Shown here piece after piece: positions 16,338-24,635 of a DNA stretch of 45,525 nt (position 1 is its first letter; each line of letters opens with the position of its first letter). The DNA is from an uncultured Ruminococcus sp. (GTDB lineage: Bacteria; Bacillota; Clostridia; Oscillospirales; Ruminococcaceae): assembly GCA_910579955.1 (NCBI GenBank), contig CAJTWE010000020.1:1-45525 (forward strand), read 5' to 3'. The notes beneath the pieces were generated by a model. It did no database searches. It was not told the origin of the DNA and saw only the letters and a list, made by a program, of their open reading frames with translations. The position numbers and the translations under genes were made by a program.

Positions 16338-17105
16338 TCACCTCCGCATAAGCTCTCTGCGCATCTGTGCCACCTCACGTGCAGCACTTCGGTCATACCG
16401 TAAATTGCCGGCATGCAGCACAAAACCGCCGATAAGCTCTTTATTTTCCCTGAGGTTAAGTTCAACCTCTTTATAACCGGTCTTCTTCCTGATAAACTCG
16501 ATAATACGCACCTTTTGTTCCTCTGTAGGCGGTGTTACATATTCAAGAGTAGCTCTCATAGTATGAGGCGCTATCTTATTTCTATTAATATTATCGGAAG
16601 CTCCCGGGCGAATCAGATTTCTTTTAAGTTCTGTCATTGTTTTCTTTGTACTTCTGTCATATCTGTAATCACCGGCAGTTAGAATAAATCCACCCATAAT
16701 TTCCGGATTGCAAACAAGCTCAAGCTCCACTTGTTCATAGCCTGTCTTGCGTTTTACAAGCTCGGTCATACGCAGTTTCTGCTCTTCGGTAAGAGGTGTA
16801 ACATATTCTAAGACTGCCAAAATACAGCCTTTTGCACTTCGATTCTGAGTACGATATGAGCTGAATATCTCACGTACTTTACTGGATTCACCGTTTCTGC
16901 AAAGAACCTTGAAAAAGCTATGGAGCGAGGAGGGAAAAAGCTTTTCAATAACTATGTCCTTTTCGGAAAGCAAAACAACAGGACTTTGCAAAGCATCTGA
17001 AAGCTCGCTGGATAAAGTGATGATCTCGTCCGCTTTTTCTATATCTTCAGGAGGTATATCCAAACTAGTAAGGACCTTTGCGTAAAGCTCTGTCACCTGA
17101 TCCAC
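16338..17105 (-). CDS. atpH: ATP synthase F1 delta subunit with duplicated C-terminal domain
   Basis: 255 residues, against about 175-185 for the family. The N-terminal helical domain (residues 1-90, beginning MDQVTELYAKVLTSL) caps the F1 head. It is followed by two copies of the C-terminal domain: residues 97-166 and 185-254, aligned without gaps and identical at 38 of 70 positions by hand count. Both carry LEYVTPxTEEQK, KTGY..VEL and the (I/L)(M/I)GGF.L.AG..RYDRS signature of the stalk-binding end. An 18-residue linker joins them. In a normal enzyme delta (OSCP) binds the b dimer through one C-terminal domain, so this subunit may offer two contact points. The frame is continuous and lies 3 bases from atpF. 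Confidence 0.93.
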   Translation of the reverse strand: MDQVTELYAKVLTSLDIPPEDIEKADEIITLSSELSDALQSPVVLLSEKDIVIEKLFPSSLHSFFKVLCRNGESSKVREIFSSYRTQNRSAKGCILAVLEYVTPLTEEQKLRMTELVKRKTGYEQVELELVCNPEIMGGFILTAGDYRYDRSTKKTMTELKRNLIRPGASDNINRNKIAPHTMRATLEYVTPPTEEQKVRIIEFIRKKTGYKEVELNLRENKELIGGFVLHAGNLRYDRSAAREVAQMRRELMRR

Positions 17106-17107
17106 GT

Positions 17108-17587
17108 TTATTCCTCCTCTGCAAGGAAAGCATCAACAATAGCACGATTATCCTTTTCGTCCATTTCTCTTTCAAGAACCTTTTGAGCTGCTTCCATAGC
17201 AAGACTTACGATCTCATTCTGTGCACTTGCAACAGATCTTTCACGTTCGATCTCCAGCTCTTTTCGTGTGCTTTCAACAATGCGGTTAGCTTCTTCTTGA
17301 GCCTGATGAGTGATAGCGGCACTCTGAGCATTTGCAGTTTTTTGAGCGTCTGCAATGATCTTTTTGGCGTCTTCCTTAGCAGATGACATAGACATTTCAT
17401 AGTCACTGCGAATTTTTTCAGCCCTTTCAGACTCTTCCTTTGCCTTATCAATCTCACTCTGCACTACTCTTGCACGTTCCTCCAGTATGGCATTTATTCT
17501 GCCGAAGAGGAACTTTTTCAGGAACAGAAACAGCACTATAATATTTATAATTGAAAATAAAATCGTCCAGAAATTAAATTCAAGCAC
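17108..17587 (-). CDS. atpF: ATP synthase Fo b subunit
   Basis: 159 residues from the ATG at 17587. One N-terminal membrane helix (FWTILFSIINIIVLFLFLKKF) is followed by a long charged helix rich in Ala, Glu and Lys (for example ERARVVQSEIDKAKEESERA) that forms the peripheral stalk as a dimer. Only one b gene is present, so the stalk is likely a homodimer. Length is typical. Its partner delta subunit next door has an extra C-terminal domain. Confidence 0.95.
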   Translation of the reverse strand: MLEFNFWTILFSIINIIVLFLFLKKFLFGRINAILEERARVVQSEIDKAKEESERAEKIRSDYEMSMSSAKEDAKKIIADAQKTANAQSAAITHQAQEEANRIVESTRKELEIERERSVASAQNEIVSLAMEAAQKVLEREMDEKDNRAIVDAFLAEEE

Positions 17588-17603
17588 CTAAAATCAACTC
17601 CTA

Positions 17604-17816
17604 TTATTTCATAAGTACAAGCAGCAGAGCAACTACGAAGCCGTAGATAGCAGTAGCTTCTGCAAGAGCGGCACCAAGGAGCAAAGCCTTATTGATGTCG
17701 CCAGCAGCTTCCGGCTGACGTGCAATGGCCTCAGTAGCCTTACTTGTAGCGATTCCAATACCAAGTCCTGCACCAATACCGGAGAGGACAGCAATACCAG
17801 CAGCAATAGCACCCAT
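17604..17816 (-). CDS. atpE: ATP synthase Fo c subunit, copy 2
   Basis: 70 residues from the ATG at 17816 (AGGAGG upstream). Two membrane helices joined by the ARQPEA loop; the ion-carrying Glu is in AALAEATAIYGF. Compared with the Na+-type c subunit of Ilyobacter tartaricus, the helix-1 Gln is Ile (GLGIGIATSK) and the Ser after the Glu is Ala, while the Thr and Tyr remain, so proton coupling is more likely. The protein is identical to the product of the upstream copy; the two genes differ at six of 213 bases, all silent. It forms the rotor ring. Confidence 0.95.
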   Translation of the reverse strand: MGAIAAGIAVLSGIGAGLGIGIATSKATEAIARQPEAAGDINKALLLGAALAEATAIYGFVVALLLVLMK

Positions 17817-17835
17817 AATGTATAACCTCCTAAAA

Positions 17836-18048
17836 TTACTTCATAAGAACAAGCAGCAGAGCAACTACGAAACCATAGATAGCAGTAGCTTCTGCAAGAG
17901 CGGCACCAAGGAGCAGAGCCTTATTGATGTCGCCGGCAGCTTCCGGCTGACGTGCAATGGCCTCAGTAGCCTTACTTGTAGCGATTCCAATACCAAGTCC
18001 TGCACCAATACCGGAGAGGACAGCAATACCAGCAGCAATAGCACCCAT
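17836..18048 (-). CDS. atpE: ATP synthase Fo c subunit, copy 1
   Basis: 70 residues from the ATG at 18048 (AGGAGG upstream, following the atpB stop by 13 bases); longer in-frame readings run back into atpB and are not needed. Its product is identical to that of the next gene. The ribosome binding site region is duplicated too (both copies have AGGAGGTTATA before the ATG). The likely effect is a higher dose of c subunit, which is needed at about ten or more copies per enzyme; a mixed ring is not possible since the proteins are the same. Confidence 0.95.
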   Translation of the reverse strand: MGAIAAGIAVLSGIGAGLGIGIATSKATEAIARQPEAAGDINKALLLGAALAEATAIYGFVVALLLVLMK

Positions 18049-18061
18049 AATATATAACCTC

Positions 18062-18811
18062 CTATTTTGCAGCAAGAGCTTTATGCTTTTCAGCTGCTTT
18101 AAGTCTTTCGTTTTCTTCTTCGATTCCCTCACCTATAAACAGTGACGTAAGGAATACAAATACATATGCCTGAATAGCGCCGTCGAATACATCGAAATAC
18201 ATACTGAACACCATTGGCACAATGAGACCGCAAACCTGTTCAATAAGCTTCATAACAACGAATGCACCGAGAACGTTACCAAAAAGTCGCATACACAGCG
18301 ACAGTGGTCTGATAGCAACTTCCATTATGTTAATAGGGAGCATAATAGGCATAGGTTTGAGGAATGATTTGAAAAATCCTCCAGCACCGCCATGACCTCT
18401 AAATGTCGCAGCTTCAATGAGAATGATACTCAAAAGAGCAAATGCGACAGTTACGTTTATGTCCTTAGTAGGCGGTTTTAGCCCAAATCCGAACATACCT
18501 ATAACATTGGAAACGCACAAATACAGCAGTACAGAGCTTAAATAAGGCACATATCGTCTGCCTGCCTTGCCCATGTTTGCACCAAAAAAGTCATAAACAA
18601 AGTTGACACCCATTTCAAGCAAAGCCTGAGCCTTGCCCGGTACAACTTTCAGCTTTCTGGTCATCAGGAGGACAGCTATCATTATTGCAGCCATGATCCC
18701 CCACATTACAATAATGGACTCATGAATTTCTATGGGACCCACCAGCGGAATGTCTACAGGAATAGTAAACACCGTCCGATTTTCAAGCTCTTCTACCAGC
18801 TTTTCGCCCAT
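18062..18811 (-). CDS. atpB: ATP synthase Fo a subunit
   Basis: 249 residues from the ATG at 18811; a second ATG at 18823 is in frame but sits against the AAAGGA. Several membrane helices are present. The key segment RPLSLCMRLFGNVLGAFVV has the essential Arg of the proton half-channels, and the last helix has AIQAYVFVFLTSLFIGEG. First gene of the operon; no atpI precedes it. Nothing unusual in length. Confidence 0.94.
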   Translation of the reverse strand: MGEKLVEELENRTVFTIPVDIPLVGPIEIHESIIVMWGIMAAIMIAVLLMTRKLKVVPGKAQALLEMGVNFVYDFFGANMGKAGRRYVPYLSSVLLYLCVSNVIGMFGFGLKPPTKDINVTVAFALLSIILIEAATFRGHGGAGGFFKSFLKPMPIMLPINIMEVAIRPLSLCMRLFGNVLGAFVVMKLIEQVCGLIVPMVFSMYFDVFDGAIQAYVFVFLTSLFIGEGIEEENERLKAAEKHKALAAK

Positions 18812-18873
18812 ATTACACCACATCCTTTATGATGGATTTGCCAGAATATATTATATTTCTGACTTTAATTTAT

Positions 18874-18902
18874 ATTATAGAACTGTTTTTTTTAAATGTC
18901 AA
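18874..18902 (-). promoter_or_regulatory. Promoter of the ATP synthase operon
   Basis: On the minus strand TTGACA (18897-18902), a 17-bp spacer and TATAAT (18874-18879): a perfect sigma-A promoter about 60 bases before atpB. The remaining 18903-19034 is AT-rich with no gene seen. Confidence 0.9.
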
Positions 18903-19035
18903 GCATAAGTAAGTATTTAAAATGCGAATTTGTTTTCGTACAGATAAAAACACTTATATTTATAAAATATCTAAATATCCGTGTAAATTTTTGTTTGCTT
19001 ATCATTTAAAATTATGATTTTATGATTTAAGGATT

Positions 19036-19065
19036 ATCCCTCTCACTGTTTTAAGTAAGAGGGAT
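19036..19065 (-). terminator. Hairpin after the YhgE/Pip gene
   Basis: ATCCCTCT (19036-19043) pairs with AGAGGGAT (19058-19065), directly after the stop at 19075. The T-run is weak, so its strength is uncertain. Confidence 0.5.
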
Positions 19066-19074
19066 ATATTTATA

Positions 19075-21759
19075 TTATGCATGTACTGGATTACTGGAAG
19101 CTGTTATTTGCTTCATATTTTCCATTTCCTGTTTTTCGAGTCTGCTCTTGAAACCGAAAAGCAGCAGTCCCGCAAATACGATTGCTATTGACAATAAAAC
19201 AATGCAATCAACTGTAATGGAGAGTCCGGAAGCTATACCGCTGCGGAAGCCGTGTACTGTATATGTGAACGGCATAAGCGGATTGATAAACTGATAGAAT
19301 CCGTAAGAAAGCTCCTTCGGATACGTACCTGCACAGCCGCTGAGTTGAAGCACCATGAATACCAGAAGCACAAAGCTGCCTACTATTCCGAGATAGAAGT
19401 TTACACAATATTCTAATGTCAGGAATGCTATCGAGGACAGACAAGCTATTATAATTACCGTTATAAGATCGTCGGGACGGAATCCGTTGAATAGCATAAG
19501 CGCAAATACCATTATCAGTGCCTGCAATATTGCAAGACCCCAGAGCCTTGCAATTTGACCTGCCCATGCCTTTTTCGCATTTGGACCTTTTATCTTCTGC
19601 TCGTGAGGTGAAAGCATTACGCAAAATGCAAGTCCTGCTACCCATAAACCTACAGCCATCATATATGCAGCCATAGCATTGCCGTTTGTTTCAACAGGAG
19701 CGGCAAAAGTTTCTTCTGATGAAATCGGAGCTGACAGCATATCGTATGTCAAATCTGTATCATTTATACTATTTATCTCATCTGCGCCATCGCTCAGTGA
19801 ATTTTGTAATTTTATAGTACCATCGGAAGCCGCAGTAATGCCATCGCCCATTTCTGCTGAGGCATCGGCAAGCTTACCTGCACCGTCTTGTATCTTGTCT
19901 GCACCTTCAGAAAGCTGTGATACACCTTTAAGAAGAGCTTCGTTGTTTGCAGCCAGTTCTTTTGTACCCTTTGCAAGCTTCTCCGAACCGTCTTTCAGCT
20001 GAGAAACGGCACTTGTCAGAGTCGGCAGCTTTTCTGTAAGCTCGTTTGCACCGTCACGAAGCTGTTTTGCACCATTATTTAATTGATCCGAGTTTGCATT
20101 GAGCTGTTCCAAGCCGTTTTGAAGGTCTGATACACCGCCAGTGTAGGCAGAAATACCTCCGGAAAGCACTGATGAACCGTCAGAAAGCTGACTTAGACCT
20201 GCGGAGATCTGCTGTGCACCGGGCAAAAGCTGTCCGTCTACAACCTGCTGTACTGATTCCATACCGCTTGACAGAGAATCAATAGTCTTCTGTGCACCCG
20301 GTATCGCTTTTTTTGCTGCGCTTTCAAGTTCTGCAACGCTTTTTTTTAGTGTTGTCATGCTGTCATCAGAACCAGAAATATCCATGTTCTGTAATGTCTG
20401 AGATAAACCGCTTACTTCTGTTCCGATATTCTGAATATCAGAGGCAAGTGAGGTTATAGGGCCTGAAAAGCATCCTGTAAGCTCCTGCTGTGCTGCTGCA
20501 TCAAGTGATTGGAAAGCTTGTGTCTGCTTCATAGAAGCTATTGCTGTCTGTAAACTTTGAAGCTGCACTCCGGCATCTTGAGCCTGCGAACCAATATTGC
20601 TTAGGCTCTGAGTGAGCGTTTGAAGAGTTCCGCTTGTATCAGATGAATCATTATTGTTAATGGCAGTGTTTAGCTTTGCAATTCCCTCTTGGATTTGAGT
20701 TAATCCATCATCTAACTGCTGAATTTGAGCCATATTTTCTTTTGAAAGACTGCTGCTCAATGATGATGAGAGCTGACTTAATCCGGAAGTCATTGCAGCA
20801 CTTCCATCTTGAAGCTTTTTTGTACCGTTTTTCAAATCTGCTGCACCTGAGCGCAGTGTGTCACTGTTTCCGTGAAGCTGCTGTGCACCAGAGAGCGCCG
20901 AAGCTGCACCATTTGTATAAGCGCTAACGCCATTATAAAGGTCGCTTGTGCCGTTTTTAAGAGCCGATGCACCATCTGCAAGAGAATCCGTACCATCCGA
21001 CAGCTCCTTCATGCCGTCTGCCAGCGTGCCAGCGCCGCTGTTTACGGTTACAACTCCATCTGTATATGTTTTAAGACCGTTTTCAAGAGTCTTTGCTCCG
21101 TCTGTAAAAGTCAGCGTACTTTCTGCTAATATATTTAAATTATCGGTAATGGCACTATTGCCGTCAGATAGCTTCTTCATTCCGTCTTTTAATTCTCCGG
21201 CACCGTCTGCGGCATCAGTCATACCTGAACCGATGCTTCCGAGCTGTTCAAACAGAGTCTCGGCATATTCTTTTGTTACGCTGGCAGATATTTCTTTTTC
21301 AATTTTTGTAAGTGCAGATTCGCTCATTTTTGAAGCGATATAGTTTGTACCCGGATTGGTGCTATACTGCAAGGTCATTTTTTTAGGAGTGTCATCCATC
21401 AGTGTGGAGGCATTTTCAGAAAAGTCGGATGGTACATTTATCACCATATAATAAGTACCGTCTGCCAGACCTTCTGTTGCTTTTTTGTCATCTACAAAAT
21501 GAAAGTCAAGCTGAGAGTTGTCACTGAGCTTCTTTACAAACTCACCGCCAACGTCCAGAGTTTTTCCCTCGTATTCTACCGGCTGGTCATTGTTTACAAC
21601 AGCTACCGGCAGATCGTCGATGCTGCCATAGGGATCCCACATAGACCCTAAAAACAGTGTTGTGTAAATAGTCGGGATAAGCACAACTGCCGCCGATGCG
21701 ATGGCTTTGAAGTGCTTTTTGATAAAAGATGTTTTTTGTACGGAATCACTTTTCTGCAT
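19075..21759 (-). CDS. YhgE/Pip-family membrane protein
   Basis: 894 residues from the ATG at 21759, which has AAAGGA upstream; the 20 codons before it lack a site. One N-terminal membrane helix (AIASAAVVLIPTIYTTLFL) is followed by the diagnostic PVAVVNNDQPVEYEGK segment and by a very long extracellular stretch of about 550 residues made of repeats with L.DG...L..G...L, predicted as coiled coil. Five or six membrane helices near the C-terminus follow. This is the YhgE/Pip type, related to ABC-2 permeases and to phage-infection or type VII secretion accessory proteins such as EsaA. Substrate unknown. It is divergent from a TetR regulator, with TGTCTAnTAA sites between, so repression by it is likely. 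Confidence 0.88.
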   Translation of the reverse strand: MQKSDSVQKTSFIKKHFKAIASAAVVLIPTIYTTLFLGSMWDPYGSIDDLPVAVVNNDQPVEYEGKTLDVGGEFVKKLSDNSQLDFHFVDDKKATEGLADGTYYMVINVPSDFSENASTLMDDTPKKMTLQYSTNPGTNYIASKMSESALTKIEKEISASVTKEYAETLFEQLGSIGSGMTDAADGAGELKDGMKKLSDGNSAITDNLNILAESTLTFTDGAKTLENGLKTYTDGVVTVNSGAGTLADGMKELSDGTDSLADGASALKNGTSDLYNGVSAYTNGAASALSGAQQLHGNSDTLRSGAADLKNGTKKLQDGSAAMTSGLSQLSSSLSSSLSKENMAQIQQLDDGLTQIQEGIAKLNTAINNNDSSDTSGTLQTLTQSLSNIGSQAQDAGVQLQSLQTAIASMKQTQAFQSLDAAAQQELTGCFSGPITSLASDIQNIGTEVSGLSQTLQNMDISGSDDSMTTLKKSVAELESAAKKAIPGAQKTIDSLSSGMESVQQVVDGQLLPGAQQISAGLSQLSDGSSVLSGGISAYTGGVSDLQNGLEQLNANSDQLNNGAKQLRDGANELTEKLPTLTSAVSQLKDGSEKLAKGTKELAANNEALLKGVSQLSEGADKIQDGAGKLADASAEMGDGITAASDGTIKLQNSLSDGADEINSINDTDLTYDMLSAPISSEETFAAPVETNGNAMAAYMMAVGLWVAGLAFCVMLSPHEQKIKGPNAKKAWAGQIARLWGLAILQALIMVFALMLFNGFRPDDLITVIIIACLSSIAFLTLEYCVNFYLGIVGSFVLLVFMVLQLSGCAGTYPKELSYGFYQFINPLMPFTYTVHGFRSGIASGLSITVDCIVLLSIAIVFAGLLLFGFKSRLEKQEMENMKQITASSNPVHA

Positions 21760-21819
21760 GTTTACGCAGTCCTTTCTATATTTTATGAACGGCAAGCAAG
21801 AGCTAATATTTATCACCAA

Positions 21820-21950
21820 TTAATAGTCATTTGTCTATTAACTGTAAAACTGTTGCTTTTTCGTCCTGTTTATATTATAATATAAGAGAACAAATAATAC
21901 AACCGTTGATTTTTAGTTTATTGTCTACTAATCAACATAGTGTCTAATAA
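21820..21950. promoter_or_regulatory. Likely TetR operator sites, TGTCTAnTAA
   Basis: The 10-mer TGTCTAnTAA occurs at 21832-21841, 21922-21931 and 21941-21950. The first lies in an inverted repeat TTAATAG-N8-CTATTAA (21820-21841). The set covers the intergenic region between the divergent YhgE and TetR genes and both sides of the tetR promoter. Confidence 0.6.
21853..21881 (+). promoter_or_regulatory. Promoter of the TetR gene
   Basis: TTGCTT (21853-21858), a 17-bp spacer and TATAAT (21876-21881). Two TGTCTAnTAA sites lie downstream in the leader, which fits self-repression. Confidence 0.65.
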
Positions 21951-21963
21951 AAAGGAGCTTACT

Positions 21964-22563
21964 ATGAAAGAATCACAATTGCAGGAACGTCGTTACAGGC
22001 GCACAGAGAAGCTAATTCTAGATGGACTTGTCACGCTTCTTAAAGAAAAGAGTATTAAAAACATTACCGTACGAGAGCTTGCCGATTTGGTTGATATAAA
22101 TCGTTCGACATTTTATTTGCATTATACCGATATTTACGACTTGCTTGAAAAGACTGAACACCGTCTGCTTGAACGGTTAAAGCTTGCTGCTGCGGAGGAG
22201 TGGCAGAATGAATTCAGTACCGATCATTTTTTTAAGTTTCTGGAACAGATATTTATTATTTTAGCGGAAAATGCGCCGCTTTGTTCTGCTCTTATGGGTG
22301 CGAACGGAGATATAGCTTTTATCCGCACAATTGAAAGTCTGGTACGAGAAAAGGGTATTCAAACACTGCATTCATTTGCGCCTGCTGATATTTCCGAACA
22401 CGATTTGCAGTATGTCACGACATATGCTCTTACCGGCTGCGTTGGCTTGATAGGACATTGGTTAAGTAATGAATGCCCTGAATCGCCTACGCATATGGCA
22501 GAGCTTAGCTTGCTTCTTCTTAGGGAGGGCGTTTCTTCTATAAAAATAGTTTCAGAAAAATAG
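21964..22563 (+). CDS. TetR/AcrR-family transcriptional regulator
   Basis: 199 residues from the ATG at 21964 with AAGGAG seven bases upstream; a GTG at 21940 is too early. The N-terminal helix-turn-helix is typical: TEKLILDGLVTLLKEKSIKN, then ITVRELADLVDINRSTFYLHY. The C-terminal half is helical and would bind an unknown ligand. Divergent from the YhgE/Pip gene, its most likely target; three TGTCTAnTAA sites lie between. Small TetR proteins next to YhgE genes are a known arrangement in Firmicutes, where they control expression of the membrane protein. Confidence 0.9.
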   Translation: MKESQLQERRYRRTEKLILDGLVTLLKEKSIKNITVRELADLVDINRSTFYLHYTDIYDLLEKTEHRLLERLKLAAAEEWQNEFSTDHFFKFLEQIFIILAENAPLCSALMGANGDIAFIRTIESLVREKGIQTLHSFAPADISEHDLQYVTTYALTGCVGLIGHWLSNECPESPTHMAELSLLLLREGVSSIKIVSEK

Positions 22564-22641
22564 CTATGTTTATTATATATTTATAGAGCAGGCTTTAGAA
22601 TAGGCTTTAAATAGGCTTTGATATATGATCATAAATATTGA

Positions 22642-22670
22642 TTGACATCACCGATTTAATGTGTTAAAAT
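22642..22670 (+). promoter_or_regulatory. Promoter of bioY
   Basis: TTGACA (22642-22647), a 17-bp spacer and TAAAAT (22665-22670). Just downstream ATAGGA (22677-22682) and TCCTAT (22702-22707) form a spaced inverted repeat that could be an operator. Confidence 0.8.
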
Positions 22671-22724
22671 AAGTGCATAGGATTGGTGTGCCTAAAATAT
22701 TCCTATAGAAGGAGATTCATAATT

Positions 22725-23258
22725 ATGAAAAGTAAATCTATTCAGAGTATGACAAAAATTGCGATGTTTGCTGCAATAATCGCTGTGTGCAGTCTTATAT
22801 CTATACCGCTGCCAAGTGGAATCCCTGTAACACTTCAAACCTTTGCCATTGCGCTTACAGGTTTTGTACTGGGCTGGAAAGACGGTACTATATCGGTTGC
22901 AGTTTATCTTGCCATTGGTGCAGTAGGTGTTCCGGTATTCTCTGGATTTACCGGCGGGTTTGCAAAGCTTTTTGGCGTGACCGGCGGATATCTTTGGGGA
23001 TTTTTGGGAATGGTAGCTCTCTGCGGCGCTGCTGTAAATAAGAGCAGGATATTAACAGGTATACTTTCTGTTGTTGGACTGCTTGTATGTTGTCATGGAT
23101 TTGGTGCGCTGCAATTTGCTTTTGTATCAGGCTCTTCTCCTGTAGAAGCTTTTATGATAGCTTCTGCACCTTATCTTATTAAAGATATAGCGTCCGTGGC
23201 AGTAGCTTATATGATTGCAATTGCGCTTAAAAGAGCAATGAGCCTTAGAAGAGCATAA
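22725..23258 (+). CDS. bioY: Biotin transporter BioY
   Basis: 177 residues from the ATG at 22725 with AGAAGGAG upstream; earlier codons in the frame lie in the promoter leader. The protein is nearly all membrane helices and shows the BioY core: IPLPSGIPVTLQTFAIALTG, then VAVYLAIGAVGVPVFSGF and GGYLWGF. BioY is the substrate-binding S component of an ECF transporter; it uses shared EcfA/EcfT units coded elsewhere. Single-gene unit with its own promoter and terminator. A birA-like gene is not in the window, so biotin control is only a guess. Confidence 0.93.
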   Translation: MKSKSIQSMTKIAMFAAIIAVCSLISIPLPSGIPVTLQTFAIALTGFVLGWKDGTISVAVYLAIGAVGVPVFSGFTGGFAKLFGVTGGYLWGFLGMVALCGAAVNKSRILTGILSVVGLLVCCHGFGALQFAFVSGSSPVEAFMIASAPYLIKDIASVAVAYMIAIALKRAMSLRRA

Positions 23259-23292
23259 GTCCGGCAGCTTGCTTTTTTGTAATATTTATCGT

Positions 23293-23334
23293 AAAAATGA
23301 TTTCTGTGCGTATTTTCACAGGAATCATTTTTTT
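23293..23334 (+). terminator. Terminator after bioY
   Basis: AAAAATGATTTCTGTG (23293-23308) pairs with CACAGGAATCATTTTT (23317-23332) with one G-T pair, followed by T residues. Confidence 0.85.
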
Positions 23335-23499
23335 AGCAATGAATAAATGCTTTTATAATGCTATACTATTATTATATATTATATTATTATACTATTATAT
23401 AATATATGCAATACGCTTTGCGCAGATAAATATATGCTCCTAAATATACGCTGGTATTATGAGGAAAATTGTGCAAAACGCTGAAAATCTTAAAATGGC
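23335..23499. other. AT-rich intergenic stretch
   Basis: 23351-23409 is a run of irregular TAT/ATTATA units. No gene is seen. It may act as an AT-rich upstream element for the heat-shock promoter or simply be low-complexity spacer. Confidence 0.5.
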
Positions 23500-23528
23500 T
23501 TGACATTCTTGGTCGGGTGTGATAAATT
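23500..23528 (+). promoter_or_regulatory. Heat-shock operon promoter
   Basis: TTGACA (23500-23505), a 17-bp spacer and TAAATT (23523-23528), with the CIRCE operator covering the start site. Confidence 0.88.
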
Positions 23529-23532
23529 TATA

Positions 23533-23559
23533 TTAGCACTCAGAGAGTATGAGTGCTAA
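23533..23559 (+). promoter_or_regulatory. CIRCE operator (HrcA binding site)
   Basis: TTAGCACTC (23533-23541), nine bases, GAGTGCTAA (23551-23559): a perfect match to the CIRCE consensus. HrcA bound here represses hrcA-grpE-dnaK-dnaJ until heat or unfolded protein titrates GroEL. Confidence 0.97.
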
Positions 23560-23597
23560 CACTTAGATTACTAATCTGCCAGAATGGAGGAAGACCA

Positions 23598-24635
23598 GTG
23601 GATTCACGTAAGCTGCGTATACTTGCGGCAGTAGTTGATAACTATATAAAAACAGGCGAGCCTGTAGGTTCAAAAACAATATCCATGATGCCTGAGATAA
23701 AGGTATCGGCAGCTACAGTGCGAAACGATATGGCAATACTTGAAGAACTGGGACTTTTGGAACAGCCGCATACATCAGCAGGCAGAATTCCCACATTCAG
23801 CGGATACAGGCTTTATATAGAAGAGATATTAGGTCAAAGAGAGCTTGCCAAAGAAGAAAAGGAACGTCTTGATGCAATGCTGGGTGATGAGGAGTTTTTA
23901 ACAGAAGAGCTTCTTTTACAAAGTGCGTCGACCGCACTTGCAGAGATCACCAAATGTGCTACAGTAGTTTCAAACCTTGCGCCAAAATATTCAGTAATAT
24001 CAAAGGTCGAGGTAATTCCAACGGGTAAGCGTTTATATGTAGTATTGCTCATAACATCAAACGGCAAGATAAAAAATAAAGCCTGCCGTATGGAATTTGA
24101 TCTTACGCAGGAGCACATGGAGTTTCTTCAAAAGTTTCTGGAGGAAAACCTTGAGGGCGTGTCTGTATCAGAGCTTTCCGATGAAAGGCTTGATCAGCTT
24201 ATAACCGCAATGGGGACATATATGGTTGCCCTTTCGCCTCTTGTCAAGGGTATTTGTGAGATGTCGCGTGATCTCCAGAAAAATGAAGTAATAGTCACCG
24301 GAGAGCAGAACCTCCTTACTTATAGAGATCTTGATAAAAGTGAGATAGTAAGATTTATCTCTCATAAGAACGAGCTTAGCAGTATTCTTGATGACAGCAT
24401 GAGTGGAGTTCAGGTAATGTTCGGAGAAGAAGAAGATCAGGGCTTTGCAATAGGAAATTCAAGTATGATAGTTTCTAAATACCAAAAAGGCGGCAAGACC
24501 GCCGGTTCATTGGGTGTTATAGGACCTGTGAGACTTGACTATGCAAAGATAATACCTTATATAGATTATTTTACAGAAAAGCTTACCCGTTTCTTATCGG
24601 ATCAGGGTGAGGGAAAGGAAGATGACAATGACTAA
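23598..24635 (+). CDS. hrcA: Heat-inducible transcription repressor HrcA
   Basis: 345 residues from the GTG at 23598 with GGAGG upstream; earlier codons would start inside the CIRCE. The winged-helix domain is clear: SRKLRILAAVVDNYIKTGEP, then VSAATVRNDMAILEELGLLE and QPHTSAGRIPT. A GAF-like dimer domain follows. HrcA represses its own operon through the CIRCE just upstream. Its end overlaps grpE by 8 bases. Usual length. Confidence 0.97.
   Translation: MDSRKLRILAAVVDNYIKTGEPVGSKTISMMPEIKVSAATVRNDMAILEELGLLEQPHTSAGRIPTFSGYRLYIEEILGQRELAKEEKERLDAMLGDEEFLTEELLLQSASTALAEITKCATVVSNLAPKYSVISKVEVIPTGKRLYVVLLITSNGKIKNKACRMEFDLTQEHMEFLQKFLEENLEGVSVSELSDERLDQLITAMGTYMVALSPLVKGICEMSRDLQKNEVIVTGEQNLLTYRDLDKSEIVRFISHKNELSSILDDSMSGVQVMFGEEEDQGFAIGNSSMIVSKYQKGGKTAGSLGVIGPVRLDYAKIIPYIDYFTEKLTRFLSDQGEGKEDDND

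Larger units (their letters stand above)
17604..18061 (-). repeat. Tandem duplication containing atpE
   Basis: Two direct repeats of about 230 bp, each made of ribosome binding site plus atpE. They are about 97 percent identical in the coding part with only silent changes, pointing to a recent duplication or ongoing gene conversion. Confidence 0.9.

Noticed and set aside
22677..22707. ATAGGA...TCCTAT repeat before bioY as a proven biotin operator
   Set aside because: Arms are only six bases and no BirA gene or known operator consensus is at hand; mentioned only as a possibility.
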